DNA of 64,000 nt, from NCBI GenBank assembly GCA_018402725.1, contig JAGYII010000003.1, forward strand, positions 26,143-90,142. The letters are read 5' to 3'. Both the position numbers and the translations under genes were made by a program. The notes under the pieces are model-generated. The model had not been told where the DNA came from and searched no databases. It was given only the letters and a program-made list of their open reading frames with translations. Positions within the stretch are counted from its first letter, which is position 1. Each line of letters opens with the position of its first letter. The DNA is from Candidatus Izemoplasma sp. GTDB lineage: Bacteria; Bacillota_I; Bacilli_A; Izemoplasmatales; Izemoplasmataceae. Shown here in pieces: positions 56,009-64,000 of the stretch.

Positions 56009-57523
56009 TTAAACTTGATATTCAATCTCACCATCAATCACCGTAAGCGTGACCGTGGCTTTTTTAAGACTTTCAACGTCATTTAAATCAAGATCTTTGA
56101 CGACGATAAAGTCAGCTAAGAAACCTTCATCTAAAGCGCCCAGTTTTTCTTGACGCATGAAGTAAGCGCCTTTACTGGTGTAGGCTTCAATCGCTTCTTT
56201 CATCGTGAGCGCTTCATCTTTTAAGTGAGGGGGGAGATCGTTATATTTGATAGAAGTCCGGGTGATTGCCGCATACATATTTAAAAACGGGTTCACAGAG
56301 ACAATCGGTGCGTCAGTTGATAACGAGGTTGGAACACTATCATATAAGGTTTTAAATAAGTAGGTATCTGAGGCTTTCGGGCCGAGATACGTTTTTATAA
56401 TCGGTAAATCATCATCTAAGAAAATCGGCTGAATCTGAGCGCCAATATTGAGCGCCTTCATCTGTTTGATTTCTTCTAACCCGGTTAACTGAGCATGAAT
56501 AATTGCTGGGCGGGCCCCTTTAAATAAGCCTTGTTCTCTCACCGCATCGATAATCACTTGGGTGGTCTGATCGCCAATCGCATGCCAGGCGAAATCCATC
56601 TTATATTTATTCAGGCGGCTCAAGTACGCTTTTAAGGTTTCTTTATCGTAATTGAGGAGTCCGGTGTTATTTGTACCTTGATAAGGAGCTTTCATCGCGG
56701 CCGTTTGGGCCCCTAAAGAGCCATCAACTAAGAGCTTGGAAGGCCCCATGGTAAAGCGTCCATACTTTTTATGTGCGTACCCTTTTTTAAAGAAATCATC
56801 GATCAAATCAAGCGTTTTTAAATGCGCTTGTTGGTAAAGACGAACTCTTAAGGCATCTTTAGTAGCCAGTTCTTGATAGGCTTCTAGTACGCGTTCATAG
56901 GGAACTGGGTAGGTGATGAAATCATCACTCGCAAAAGCAGTGACGCCATATTTTAAGACGTGGTTTTGAGTCCATAAAATCTCTTCTTTAAGTTGATCGA
57001 CACTCGGATTAAAAAAAGGCGCTTGCAGCCACTTAATGGCTTCTTCTTTAAAATGGCCACGATCAAAATCAACGTTTTGTTCTGCCGGTGAATGATCATG
57101 AAACGCTTTAGCAACCTCTATCGCAGCCTGATTTGCAACAGCGAAGTGGCCGCATACTCTTAAAACAATGATGGGATGGGGAATATTTAAAGCCTCTAAA
57201 TCGGCTTTTTCTAGATAGCGGCCTAAATCTAAGACCTTATCATCATACTTCACGCCCATCGCAAATCCGCTGACACCTGTAAAGACCGCTTTTAAATCTT
57301 GAAGGGTGTGGGTCTTTTCTAAAGAACGCATTTTAGCCATATAGGCGATTCCAATAAAGTGACCATGGGAATCATTAAAACCCGGTAAGACCCATTGACC
57401 GTTTAAATCGGTCGCATCTGAAGGCATTTGACCCAACGAATGATAAAACGTATCAAACTTACCGCCCCTCACATTAAAAGCGGTTTCGTTACGACCATAA
57501 ATCTTGGCATTGTAGTAAAGCAT
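56009..57523 (-). CDS. Amidohydrolase, YtcJ-like
   Basis: A 504-residue amidohydrolase-superfamily enzyme. Metal motif HGHF in PGFNDSHGHF, a carbamylated-Lys-type region in the middle (MGPSKLLVDGSLG), HAIGD, and STDAPIVS near the C-terminus. YtcJ-type proteins are annotated as metal-dependent hydrolases with unknown natural substrates. I chose the ATG at 57523 that follows AAGGAGACCCAG. It stands between apt and argS, probably in its own unit or with argS read-through. Confidence 0.87.
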   Translation of the reverse strand: MLYYNAKIYGRNETAFNVRGGKFDTFYHSLGQMPSDATDLNGQWVLPGFNDSHGHFIGIAYMAKMRSLEKTHTLQDLKAVFTGVSGFAMGVKYDDKVLDLGRYLEKADLEALNIPHPIIVLRVCGHFAVANQAAIEVAKAFHDHSPAEQNVDFDRGHFKEEAIKWLQAPFFNPSVDQLKEEILWTQNHVLKYGVTAFASDDFITYPVPYERVLEAYQELATKDALRVRLYQQAHLKTLDLIDDFFKKGYAHKKYGRFTMGPSKLLVDGSLGAQTAAMKAPYQGTNNTGLLNYDKETLKAYLSRLNKYKMDFAWHAIGDQTTQVIIDAVREQGLFKGARPAIIHAQLTGLEEIKQMKALNIGAQIQPIFLDDDLPIIKTYLGPKASDTYLFKTLYDSVPTSLSTDAPIVSVNPFLNMYAAITRTSIKYNDLPPHLKDEALTMKEAIEAYTSKGAYFMRQEKLGALDEGFLADFIVVKDLDLNDVESLKKATVTLTVIDGEIEYQV

Positions 57524-57562
57524 CTGGGTCTCCTTTTTAAAAAAGCGATACAAGACGCTTTT

Positions 57563-59200
57563 TTACATGACACGTTTGGCTTCGATGCCAATCAATTCAA
57601 AGCCATCTTCTAAAACTTTTTCGAGGGCTTTTAAGACGGAGAGTCGTTCGCTGATGTAGCGAGGTTCTCCGGTGAGGAAACTTTCAGCGCTGTACCATTT
57701 ATGAAAGAGTCCTGCGAGGTCATGAAGGTATTTAGGGACTTTATGAATCTCTTTGGAAAGAGCCGCTTTTTTAAGCGTGTCGGGGTATTGTCTTAAATGA
57801 TTTAAAAGATCATTAATTAACGGATTTTCTAAAGTGGTAAAGGTCTTTAAGGTGGGGTCAAAGGCCTGATTAAGGTGCGTCGCTTTTTCAAAGAGCGCTT
57901 GAATCCGGGCATAGGCGTACTGAACATAATAGACAGGGTTATCGTTTTTTTGTTTACGGGCGAGTTCGATGTCTAAATCCATATGGGAATTTAAAGACCG
58001 AGCCGCAAAGAAATAACGGATGGGGTCAGGACCGACGTCTTCAATCAGATCTTTAAGGGCTAAGGCTTGACCACTTCTTTTACTCATTTTAATTTCAACA
58101 CCGTCTTCAATCACTCTCACCATTTGTAAGAGGATAACTTCTAAGACGTCTTGATAACCTAAAATGTGTAAAGACGCTTTCAAGCGGGCCACATAGCCAT
58201 GATGATCGGTACCTAAAATATCAATGAGAGTATGATACCCTCGTTTAATTTTTTGTTCATGGTAGGCGATGTCAGGAAGGATGTAGGTATAATCACCATT
58301 AGATTTAACCAAGACGCGGTCTTTCTCATCCCCGTATGCACTGGTTTTTAAATATAAAGCGCCGTCTTCAGTATACGTCTGTCCACTGGCTTTGAGCCGC
58401 TTTAACACTTCTTCAACCGCCCCTGATGCATAAAGCGAACTCTCATGGTAGTAAGAATCAAAGCGGACGCGGGCGGAAGCGAGGTCATTTTTAATTTCTA
58501 AAAGTAAATGTTCGAGCCCTTCTTTTTTAAAGACAGTGAGGGCTTCAGGGTGATCAATATAGGTAAGGCCATGTTTATTAAATAAGGCGTTTCCAAACGC
58601 GGTGATGTCTTCACCATGATACCCATCTTCAGGAAAGACGGAAGGTTTCCCGGCCGCTTCTAAGTATCTAGCATAAAGACTCTCAGCAAGCTTATCCATC
58701 TGGTTTCCGGCATCATTTACGTAATATTCGGTTAAAACATCATATCCATTTTTTCTTAAAAGACGGGCCAATGTATCCCCGCTCGCGGCGCCTCTCGCAT
58801 GACCGATATGCATGACTCCAGTGGGGTTGACACTGACAAATTCCAATAAGACTTTTTGGTGCTGACCAACGCCTGATTCACTGAAGGTTTTAAAGTCTTC
58901 TAAAATATGAGTGATCACATCAGTTTGCGTCGTCTTCTTGAAGGTAAAGTTAATAAACCCAGGCCCGGCCACACTGACAGATTCAAGGATGTCATTTGAG
59001 GGGAGATGAGCAACTATCGCTTCAGCGATTTGTTTCGGGGCTTGACTTAAAGGTTTCGCTAAGGAAAAAGCAATCGGAGTCGCTAAATCCCCATGAGTGG
59101 GGTCTTTAGGAAGCTCAAAAAGGACGGCTTCAACCGTTAGGTCAAAGGCGCTTTTGATCGCAGCTTGAATCGCTTTTTTGAGGGTCGATTGTAGATCCAT
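57563..59200 (-). CDS. argS: Arginyl-tRNA synthetase
   Basis: A 545-residue class I synthetase: N-terminal Add1 domain, HIGH motif in GVMHIGHARGA, KMSKRSGQ as the KMSKS equivalent, and the C-terminal DALR anticodon-binding domain. It charges tRNA-Arg. TAGGAGTCCT precedes the ATG, 7 bases after the Fic-type gene. Confidence 0.95.
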   Translation of the reverse strand: MDLQSTLKKAIQAAIKSAFDLTVEAVLFELPKDPTHGDLATPIAFSLAKPLSQAPKQIAEAIVAHLPSNDILESVSVAGPGFINFTFKKTTQTDVITHILEDFKTFSESGVGQHQKVLLEFVSVNPTGVMHIGHARGAASGDTLARLLRKNGYDVLTEYYVNDAGNQMDKLAESLYARYLEAAGKPSVFPEDGYHGEDITAFGNALFNKHGLTYIDHPEALTVFKKEGLEHLLLEIKNDLASARVRFDSYYHESSLYASGAVEEVLKRLKASGQTYTEDGALYLKTSAYGDEKDRVLVKSNGDYTYILPDIAYHEQKIKRGYHTLIDILGTDHHGYVARLKASLHILGYQDVLEVILLQMVRVIEDGVEIKMSKRSGQALALKDLIEDVGPDPIRYFFAARSLNSHMDLDIELARKQKNDNPVYYVQYAYARIQALFEKATHLNQAFDPTLKTFTTLENPLINDLLNHLRQYPDTLKKAALSKEIHKVPKYLHDLAGLFHKWYSAESFLTGEPRYISERLSVLKALEKVLEDGFELIGIEAKRVM

Positions 59201-59207
59201 AGGACTC

Positions 59208-60281
59208 CTAAAATTTTAGTTTCATTTGCTCGAGGTTCGGCTTTTTCGGTTTTGAGTGATGTTTCATCCATTTCGCACTTCGGCCTTTGCCAAGCGGTGA
59301 AATCTTGCCCTCATCTTTAAGCCGGTTTAAAGTCCGGTTGATGGTGGAGTCTGAGACGGTTGGATGCAGGTGTCTTAAGTCTTCTTTCGTAAAGACTTCA
59401 GGCAGACGGTTGACGGAGTTTTCAAGGTAATCAGTTTTATTGAATTGATGATCGAAGGTGTAGTTCTTAATTACACCGTGCATCTCTTGATAGGCTTCAT
59501 GCGTGATTTGGAGTAAGAAGCGATGCAAGGGGATGGGGCTTGAGACCCCTTCTTTATGATTCTTTAAGGATTCTTCTAAAATCTCTTTAAAGGCGATCCG
59601 GTGGGCGGCCAATTTTTCAAAGAAACTAACCACATGGAAACACCGATATTCACTATTCAATAAAAGTAAATAAAGCATCAGGTAACTGATGGTTTCATTG
59701 TACTTCATAAACGGATGTAAACTGACAAAATCAAGATAAAAGGCGGCCGCTACAAAGCCTTTTTCAAAGCCATGTTTATCAATGCCTTCTTGATACTTAA
59801 TCACTAAGGCTTCAAGTTCTGAACGTTTCGAGACCGTTTTAGAATCTAAAAGGGATTTAACTTTATCATCGGCTTTTTTTAAGCGGTCAAAAGAAAGGTC
59901 TTCAGGTTTAGCGATATCTTTATAAATGAATTGATGTAAACTCACGATTTCATTGGCGATGAGTTCAAAGGAATCGATGTTTTCATGCATCTTAATCATC
60001 GCCTCTTTGATCCGGGTGAGGACTTTTTCATCGTGCGTTTGGGGTTTAGCGTTTTTTAAGATGAGGCTTTTGACGCGGTCTTCTTTGATTGAGAGTTTAA
60101 GGAGTTCTTTGATAAAGAAACTATCTTCTCGGATCGTTTGAGCCACAAACGTTTCATAATCTAAATCAAGCATGTTTAAAAATTCATCGTTACGACCGAT
60201 GTATCGATACAATTTTAGATAATGACTAATAACGTCATTGGGAATGGCGTATGAGGCTAAGCGGCTAAGACAATAAATCAT
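59208..60281 (-). CDS. Fic-fold protein with degenerate active-site motif and C-terminal winged helix
   Basis: A 357-residue protein. The central region (about 100-230) looks like a Fic/Doc domain: LHQFIYKDI, then [26 protein letters not shown]. The Fic catalytic motif HPFx(D/E)GNGRxxR here reads [12 protein letters not shown], keeping His-Pro-Phe and the Asn but losing the acidic residue, both Gly and the Arg. The C-terminal part (about 280-340, [26 protein letters not shown]) is a winged helix. So AMP-transfer is doubtful and a regulatory role is possible. The ATG at 60281 has GGAGG six bases upstream, inside the parC end; the genes overlap by 17 bases. Confidence 0.72.
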   Translation of the reverse strand: MIYCLSRLASYAIPNDVISHYLKLYRYIGRNDEFLNMLDLDYETFVAQTIREDSFFIKELLKLSIKEDRVKSLILKNAKPQTHDEKVLTRIKEAMIKMHENIDSFELIANEIVSLHQFIYKDIAKPEDLSFDRLKKADDKVKSLLDSKTVSKRSELEALVIKYQEGIDKHGFEKGFVAAAFYLDFVSLHPFMKYNETISYLMLYLLLLNSEYRCFHVVSFFEKLAAHRIAFKEILEESLKNHKEGVSSPIPLHRFLLQITHEAYQEMHGVIKNYTFDHQFNKTDYLENSVNRLPEVFTKEDLRHLHPTVSDSTINRTLNRLKDEGKISPLGKGRSAKWMKHHSKPKKPNLEQMKLKF

Positions 60282-62796
60282 CCATGACCTCCAAGCTAAG
60301 TTGTTGCGGAGACTTTTCACTGAGGCTTTGTAGGTAGGTTGAAAGGGGCGTGTTTTCAGGCGCTAATTCAATAACGGGGTAGCGCATTAAAAGTGGATTC
60401 CCGTGTTTGGGTTGGGTGACCGATTTGCCTAAATCAGCAACATTGAGCTTTAGTTCAAAGACCGGTGTTTTCACTGTGGTTTTAGACGTTAAGATAAGTA
60501 GATCGGTTTTTTGACGGTAATGAGCAGCATCTAAAAGTACCATATCAACCGCTTCAACAGATTTCGTTTTTAAAGGTTTATAGGCTTCTGCAGGAGACTG
60601 AGTGCGGTGTTTTTTTGGAAATTCAGCTAACTCAAGACGCTTAATCGTACCGCGTGAGGTGAGAACGAGTAGATCATGGCCATTGAGTAATGGAATGGAC
60701 TTAACAAGACGTTCTTTTTGCGAAAGCTTCATCGCTTTGACTCCGCGCGCACTGAGGCCGGTGCTTGGAATTTCTGAGGCATCGTATTTTAAAAGGCGCC
60801 CGCGTGATGAGAGCGTTAAGACTTCTATTGAGGCCTGAGTCATCCGTTCAACACTGACAAGGTGATCCCCTTTATTAAGCCCGATGGCTTTTAGAGGTTT
60901 GTTATAACGGGTCACATGGTATTCAGATATATCGGTGCGTTTGACCATGTTTGAAGCCGTGGTCAATAAGAACTGATCGGGTGTATCAAATTGATCAACC
61001 ACATGGACTTTTAAGACCGTTAAAGGTTCATCTAGGCCTAAAAGCGTTTTGATGTGAGCGCCTAGGTCTTTCCATTTGGATTCCCCAATCTTATAGATAG
61101 GTAAATAGATATAAGACCCTTCTTTAAAGAAGATTAAGAGGGTTGAAAGCGTCGAGACTTCTTGTTCAAATAAGAACCCATCCCCCTCTTTAAAGCTGAC
61201 CTCATCGGTGGCTTTATAACTTCTTAAAGAAGATAGACGGACATAGCCATCTTTGGTGATACCTAGCATCATTTGTTCAGATTGAATTAGAGCGGTGGCT
61301 TCAACGGTAATGCGCTCAATGTCGGCTTCGATTTCACTGCGTCTAGCAACGGCTAAGTCAGCCGTCATGAGGCGGAGCTCTTCTTCGATGGTTTGTTCTA
61401 GTTCACGTTCATTCGATAAAATCCGTTGTAACGCTTCAATCGTCTTTTTCAGTTCTTTCGCTTCAGCTTCTAAGGCTTTAACATCGGTCGAAGATAAGCG
61501 GTAAAGTTGTAAGGTCAAGATGGCTTCAGCTTGTTCTTCGGAAAAAGCTAAGACCTCTACCAGTTTTTCGCGGGCGTTGGTTTTGTCTTTAGCCCCTCTA
61601 ATCAAGGCAATGACTTGATCGATATGATCGGTCATTAAGATGATGCCTTCAACAATGTGAAGCCGTTTTTTAGCGTTTTTAAGTTGGAAGTTAGAACGAT
61701 TAATTGTAACGTCTTTTTGGTGCAAGATATAGGCATCGACTAAGGGTAAAAGCCCCATCTGAACGGGGCGATGATCATGAATCGCGACCATGTTGTAGTT
61801 ATATGACTTCACCATGTCGGTTTTCTTTTGTAAGAAATTAAGGACCGCTTCTAAGTCAAATCCTTTTTTAGTTTCAATGACGACTCTAAGTCCGTCTTTG
61901 GAGGATTCGTCTCTGACTTCTTTGATGCCATCGATTTGTTTTGAAAAACGGAGTTCATCAATCCGTCTCACGAGCTGGGCTTTATTGACGTCATAAGGCA
62001 GTTCATCAATGACGATATCACTGTTTTCAAAATGGGTTTTGGCTTTTAAAATAATCCGGCCCCGGCCGGTTTCAAACGCCTCTTTTATCCCGTCCATACC
62101 CTGGACAATACCGCCTGTTGGAAAATCTGGACCTTTGATAAAGCCCATTAAATCTTCTAAGGTGGATTCTGGATTTTGCATCCGGTGGATAACGCCGTTA
62201 ATGACTTCTAAAAGGTTGTGCGGGGGAATTTCCGTGGCGTAACCCGATGATATCCCAGATGCCCCATTGATGAGTAGATTAGGAAAACGGGCCGGTAAAA
62301 CCACCGGTTCATATTCTTCATCATCAAAGTTAGGAACAAAACTAACGGTTCTTTTATCTATGTCTTTAAGTAAATAAGCGGCAGCTTCTGACATTCTTGC
62401 TTCGGTATACCGCATCGCCGCAGGTGGGTCACCGTCGACGGAGCCTTTGTTCCCGTGCATATCTATGAGCGGAAGGTGGTATTTAAAATCTTGGGCCATC
62501 CTCACCATCGCGTCATACACGGAGGTATCACCGTGGGGGTGATACTTACCAATGACATCGCCCACAATCCGGGCCGACTTTTTGTAAGGTTTATCGGGGG
62601 TTAAAGCGAGTTTATGAAGCGCATACAAAATACGTCTTTGAACCGGTTTTAAGCCATCTCTGACATCCGGTAAGGCGCGGTCTTGAATGATGTATTTGGA
62701 ATACTTACCAAACCGATCTCCAACGATATCTTCTAAGTTTTCTTTTTCGATATAGCGGTCGATAAGGCCGGTTAAATCATCGTTTTTCTTAGGCAT
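60265..62796 (-). CDS. parC: DNA topoisomerase IV subunit A
   Basis: An 843-residue GyrA/ParC protein. Start block [23 protein letters not shown], the catalytic Tyr130 in [10 protein letters not shown], the coiled coil near 440-490, and a C-terminal beta-propeller. ParC rather than GyrA is indicated by the [16 protein letters not shown] start and by the adjacent parE. It decatenates daughter chromosomes. It starts one base after the parE stop. Confidence 0.93.
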   Translation of the reverse strand: MPKKNDDLTGLIDRYIEKENLEDIVGDRFGKYSKYIIQDRALPDVRDGLKPVQRRILYALHKLALTPDKPYKKSARIVGDVIGKYHPHGDTSVYDAMVRMAQDFKYHLPLIDMHGNKGSVDGDPPAAMRYTEARMSEAAAYLLKDIDKRTVSFVPNFDDEEYEPVVLPARFPNLLINGASGISSGYATEIPPHNLLEVINGVIHRMQNPESTLEDLMGFIKGPDFPTGGIVQGMDGIKEAFETGRGRIILKAKTHFENSDIVIDELPYDVNKAQLVRRIDELRFSKQIDGIKEVRDESSKDGLRVVIETKKGFDLEAVLNFLQKKTDMVKSYNYNMVAIHDHRPVQMGLLPLVDAYILHQKDVTINRSNFQLKNAKKRLHIVEGIILMTDHIDQVIALIRGAKDKTNAREKLVEVLAFSEEQAEAILTLQLYRLSSTDVKALEAEAKELKKTIEALQRILSNERELEQTIEEELRLMTADLAVARRSEIEADIERITVEATALIQSEQMMLGITKDGYVRLSSLRSYKATDEVSFKEGDGFLFEQEVSTLSTLLIFFKEGSYIYLPIYKIGESKWKDLGAHIKTLLGLDEPLTVLKVHVVDQFDTPDQFLLTTASNMVKRTDISEYHVTRYNKPLKAIGLNKGDHLVSVERMTQASIEVLTLSSRGRLLKYDASEIPSTGLSARGVKAMKLSQKERLVKSIPLLNGHDLLVLTSRGTIKRLELAEFPKKHRTQSPAEAYKPLKTKSVEAVDMVLLDAAHYRQKTDLLILTSKTTVKTPVFELKLNVADLGKSVTQPKHGNPLLMRYPVIELAPENTPLSTYLQSLSEKSPQQLSLEVMDDLLS

Positions 62797-62797
62797 C

Positions 62798-64000
62798 TTA
62801 GTCCTCTATCTCAAAGGTATCTTCTTGACTAAATGAGACATTGGCTTCAATCCAATCTCTTCTTGGTTCAACTTGGTCGCCCATTAAAATCCGGATCCGG
62901 CGCTCGGTATCGGCTAAGTCATCGACTTTGACTTGAATCAGGGTCCGGGTATTCGGGTTCATGGTCGTATCATAAAGCTGATCCGCATTCATCTCACCGA
63001 GTCCTTTAAAGCGCTGAATCGATTTCACTTTATACTTTTTACTAATTTTTTCTAAGGCGGCGTCATCCCAGGCATACATACTTTCTTCTTTAGCCGATTT
63101 TGAAAGGGTCACTTTATAAAGCGGTGGTTTAGCGATATAAATACGTCCCGCTTCAACTAACTTCCGCATGTACCGGAAGAAAAAAGTAAGGAGTAAGACC
63201 TGGATATGGGCACCGTCGGTGTCCGCATCGGTCATGATAATAACTTTTTGATAATTACAGGCGTCTAAATCAAAATCACTGGTCATCCCCGCCCCAATGG
63301 TGTGAATGATGGTACTGATTTCTTCGTTTTTTAAGACGTCTTCAATTTTCGCTTTTTCGGTATTAATGACTTTACCGCGTAAAGGTAAGATCGCTTGAAA
63401 GCGGCGGTCTCGGCCTTGTTTGGCGGACCCTCCTGCTGAGTCCCCTTCGACTAAAAAGAGTTCTAAGAGGTTCTTATCTTTCCACTGCGCAGGCGCAAGC
63501 TTACCGGATAAAAGTGGTTCGTTTTTCTTCGATTTTTTTTCCATCCGGGCTTCATCCCGGGCTTTACGGGCGGCGTCACGAACCATTTGAGCTTTAATCG
63601 AACGGTCGATCAGTTGTCTGGAGAGGCTCGGATTTTCTTGGAAGAAATAAGATAATTTTTCAGAAACGATATTTTCAACGGCTAAGCGGGCTTCAGCGGT
63701 CCCGAGTTTATTTTTGGTTTGACCTTCAAACTGAAGGATGGGTTCAGGAACCAAAATTGAAATAATCGCGGTTAAGCCTTCACGGATGTCGGCCCCTTCG
63801 AGTTTTTTTGTTTTCCCGTTTAAGAGTTGATAGGTCTGGGCGTAGTCATTAAAGGTTTTCGTAAGGGCCGTTTTAAAGCCGGTTTCATGGGTGCCGCCGT
63901 CCCGGGTTCTAACGTTATTAACAAAGGATAAAATTTGATCGGAATACGCGGTGGTAAATTGAAAAGCCACTTCGACTTCAATCTCTGAAACATGCCCTGA
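62798..64000 (-). CDS. parE: DNA topoisomerase IV subunit B, 5' part outside the window
   Basis: The open frame continues to the window edge; the GTG at 63970 is internal. The visible 400 residues are the transducer end ([22 protein letters not shown]), the TOPRIM domain with [15 protein letters not shown] and DADTDGAHI, and the C-terminal [14 protein letters not shown]. The ATPase domain is missing only because the window ends. It pairs with parC. Confidence 0.94.
   Translation of the reverse strand, partial: SGHVSEIEVEVAFQFTTAYSDQILSFVNNVRTRDGGTHETGFKTALTKTFNDYAQTYQLLNGKTKKLEGADIREGLTAIISILVPEPILQFEGQTKNKLGTAEARLAVENIVSEKLSYFFQENPSLSRQLIDRSIKAQMVRDAARKARDEARMEKKSKKNEPLLSGKLAPAQWKDKNLLELFLVEGDSAGGSAKQGRDRRFQAILPLRGKVINTEKAKIEDVLKNEEISTIIHTIGAGMTSDFDLDACNYQKVIIMTDADTDGAHIQVLLLTFFFRYMRKLVEAGRIYIAKPPLYKVTLSKSAKEESMYAWDDAALEKISKKYKVKSIQRFKGLGEMNADQLYDTTMNPNTRTLIQVKVDDLADTERRIRILMGDQVEPRRDWIEANVSFSQEDTFEIED

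Overview
The window reads as chromosomal DNA of a low-to-moderate GC relative of Firmicutes/Mollicutes, most likely an Acholeplasma-like (wall-less, standard-code) lineage. Basis: T-box leaders, CIRCE, an HPr with Ser46, SPase II lipoproteins with LAAC lipoboxes and BmpA/NupOPQ are Firmicutes/Mollicutes traits. TGA is used as a stop (for example engB and the Fur-family gene), so the Mycoplasma code does not apply. No peptidoglycan gene is seen, but 64 kb is too little to conclude from that. Genus assignment is inference.

Layout. 1-11.4 kb (+): HAD phosphatase end, HPr, Lon, EngB, T-box/valS, folC, mutY, radC, L21/L27, and an acetyltransferase/P-loop fusion. 11.4-14.3 kb: obg, ruvA and an asparaginase, all broken by many small frameshifts. 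14.8-25.3 kb (-): a PHP phosphatase, then a sugar-utilisation locus (LacI regulator, PfkB kinase, sucrose-phosphate-synthase-like GT4, two ABC permeases, beta-phosphoglucomutase, GH65 phosphorylase, binding lipoprotein) tied together by a shared palindromic operator. 25.3-27.5 kb: a second frameshift-rich stretch (alpha/beta hydrolase, FMN-binding-type lipoprotein, GlpP). 27.5-29.5 kb (+): CIRCE-groES-groEL. 29.6-38.3 kb: two fused ABC exporters, a Fur/PerR-family operon with an ankyrin protein and two membrane proteins, and small GNAT and XRE genes. 38.0-43.8 kb (-): BmpA-NupOPQ nucleoside importer with a BusR-like GntR/RCK_C regulator and a small membrane protein. 43.8-64 kb (-): YolD/Y-family polymerase, a msrA-comEB-Lon-like protease-lspA-rluD operon, T-box/hisS-aspS, dtd-rel-apt, an amidohydrolase, argS, a degenerate Fic protein, parC and parE (cut by the window edge).

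How it fits together. HPr with Ser46 and three CRE-like sites inside promoter spacers suggest carbon catabolite control of the sugar locus and of the nucleoside importer. The sugar locus looks like a phosphorolytic disaccharide/oligosaccharide pathway: ABC import, GH65 phosphorolysis to beta-glucose-1-phosphate, conversion to glucose-6-phosphate, and kinase trapping of the other sugar. The GT4 enzyme is the unexplained member.

Most notable items: the sugar locus and its operators; L21-L27 without the intervening Prp protease gene although L27 keeps an N-terminal extension; a hisS-aspS T-box whose specifier position reads GAC (Asp); a PerR-boxed ankyrin operon; a BusR-like regulator next to a nucleoside importer; a Fic-fold protein with a degenerate motif in the topoisomerase IV cluster. 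The two frameshift-dense segments are probably local sequence errors, because obg is normally essential. No CRISPR array, rRNA, tRNA, IS element or prophage was seen.
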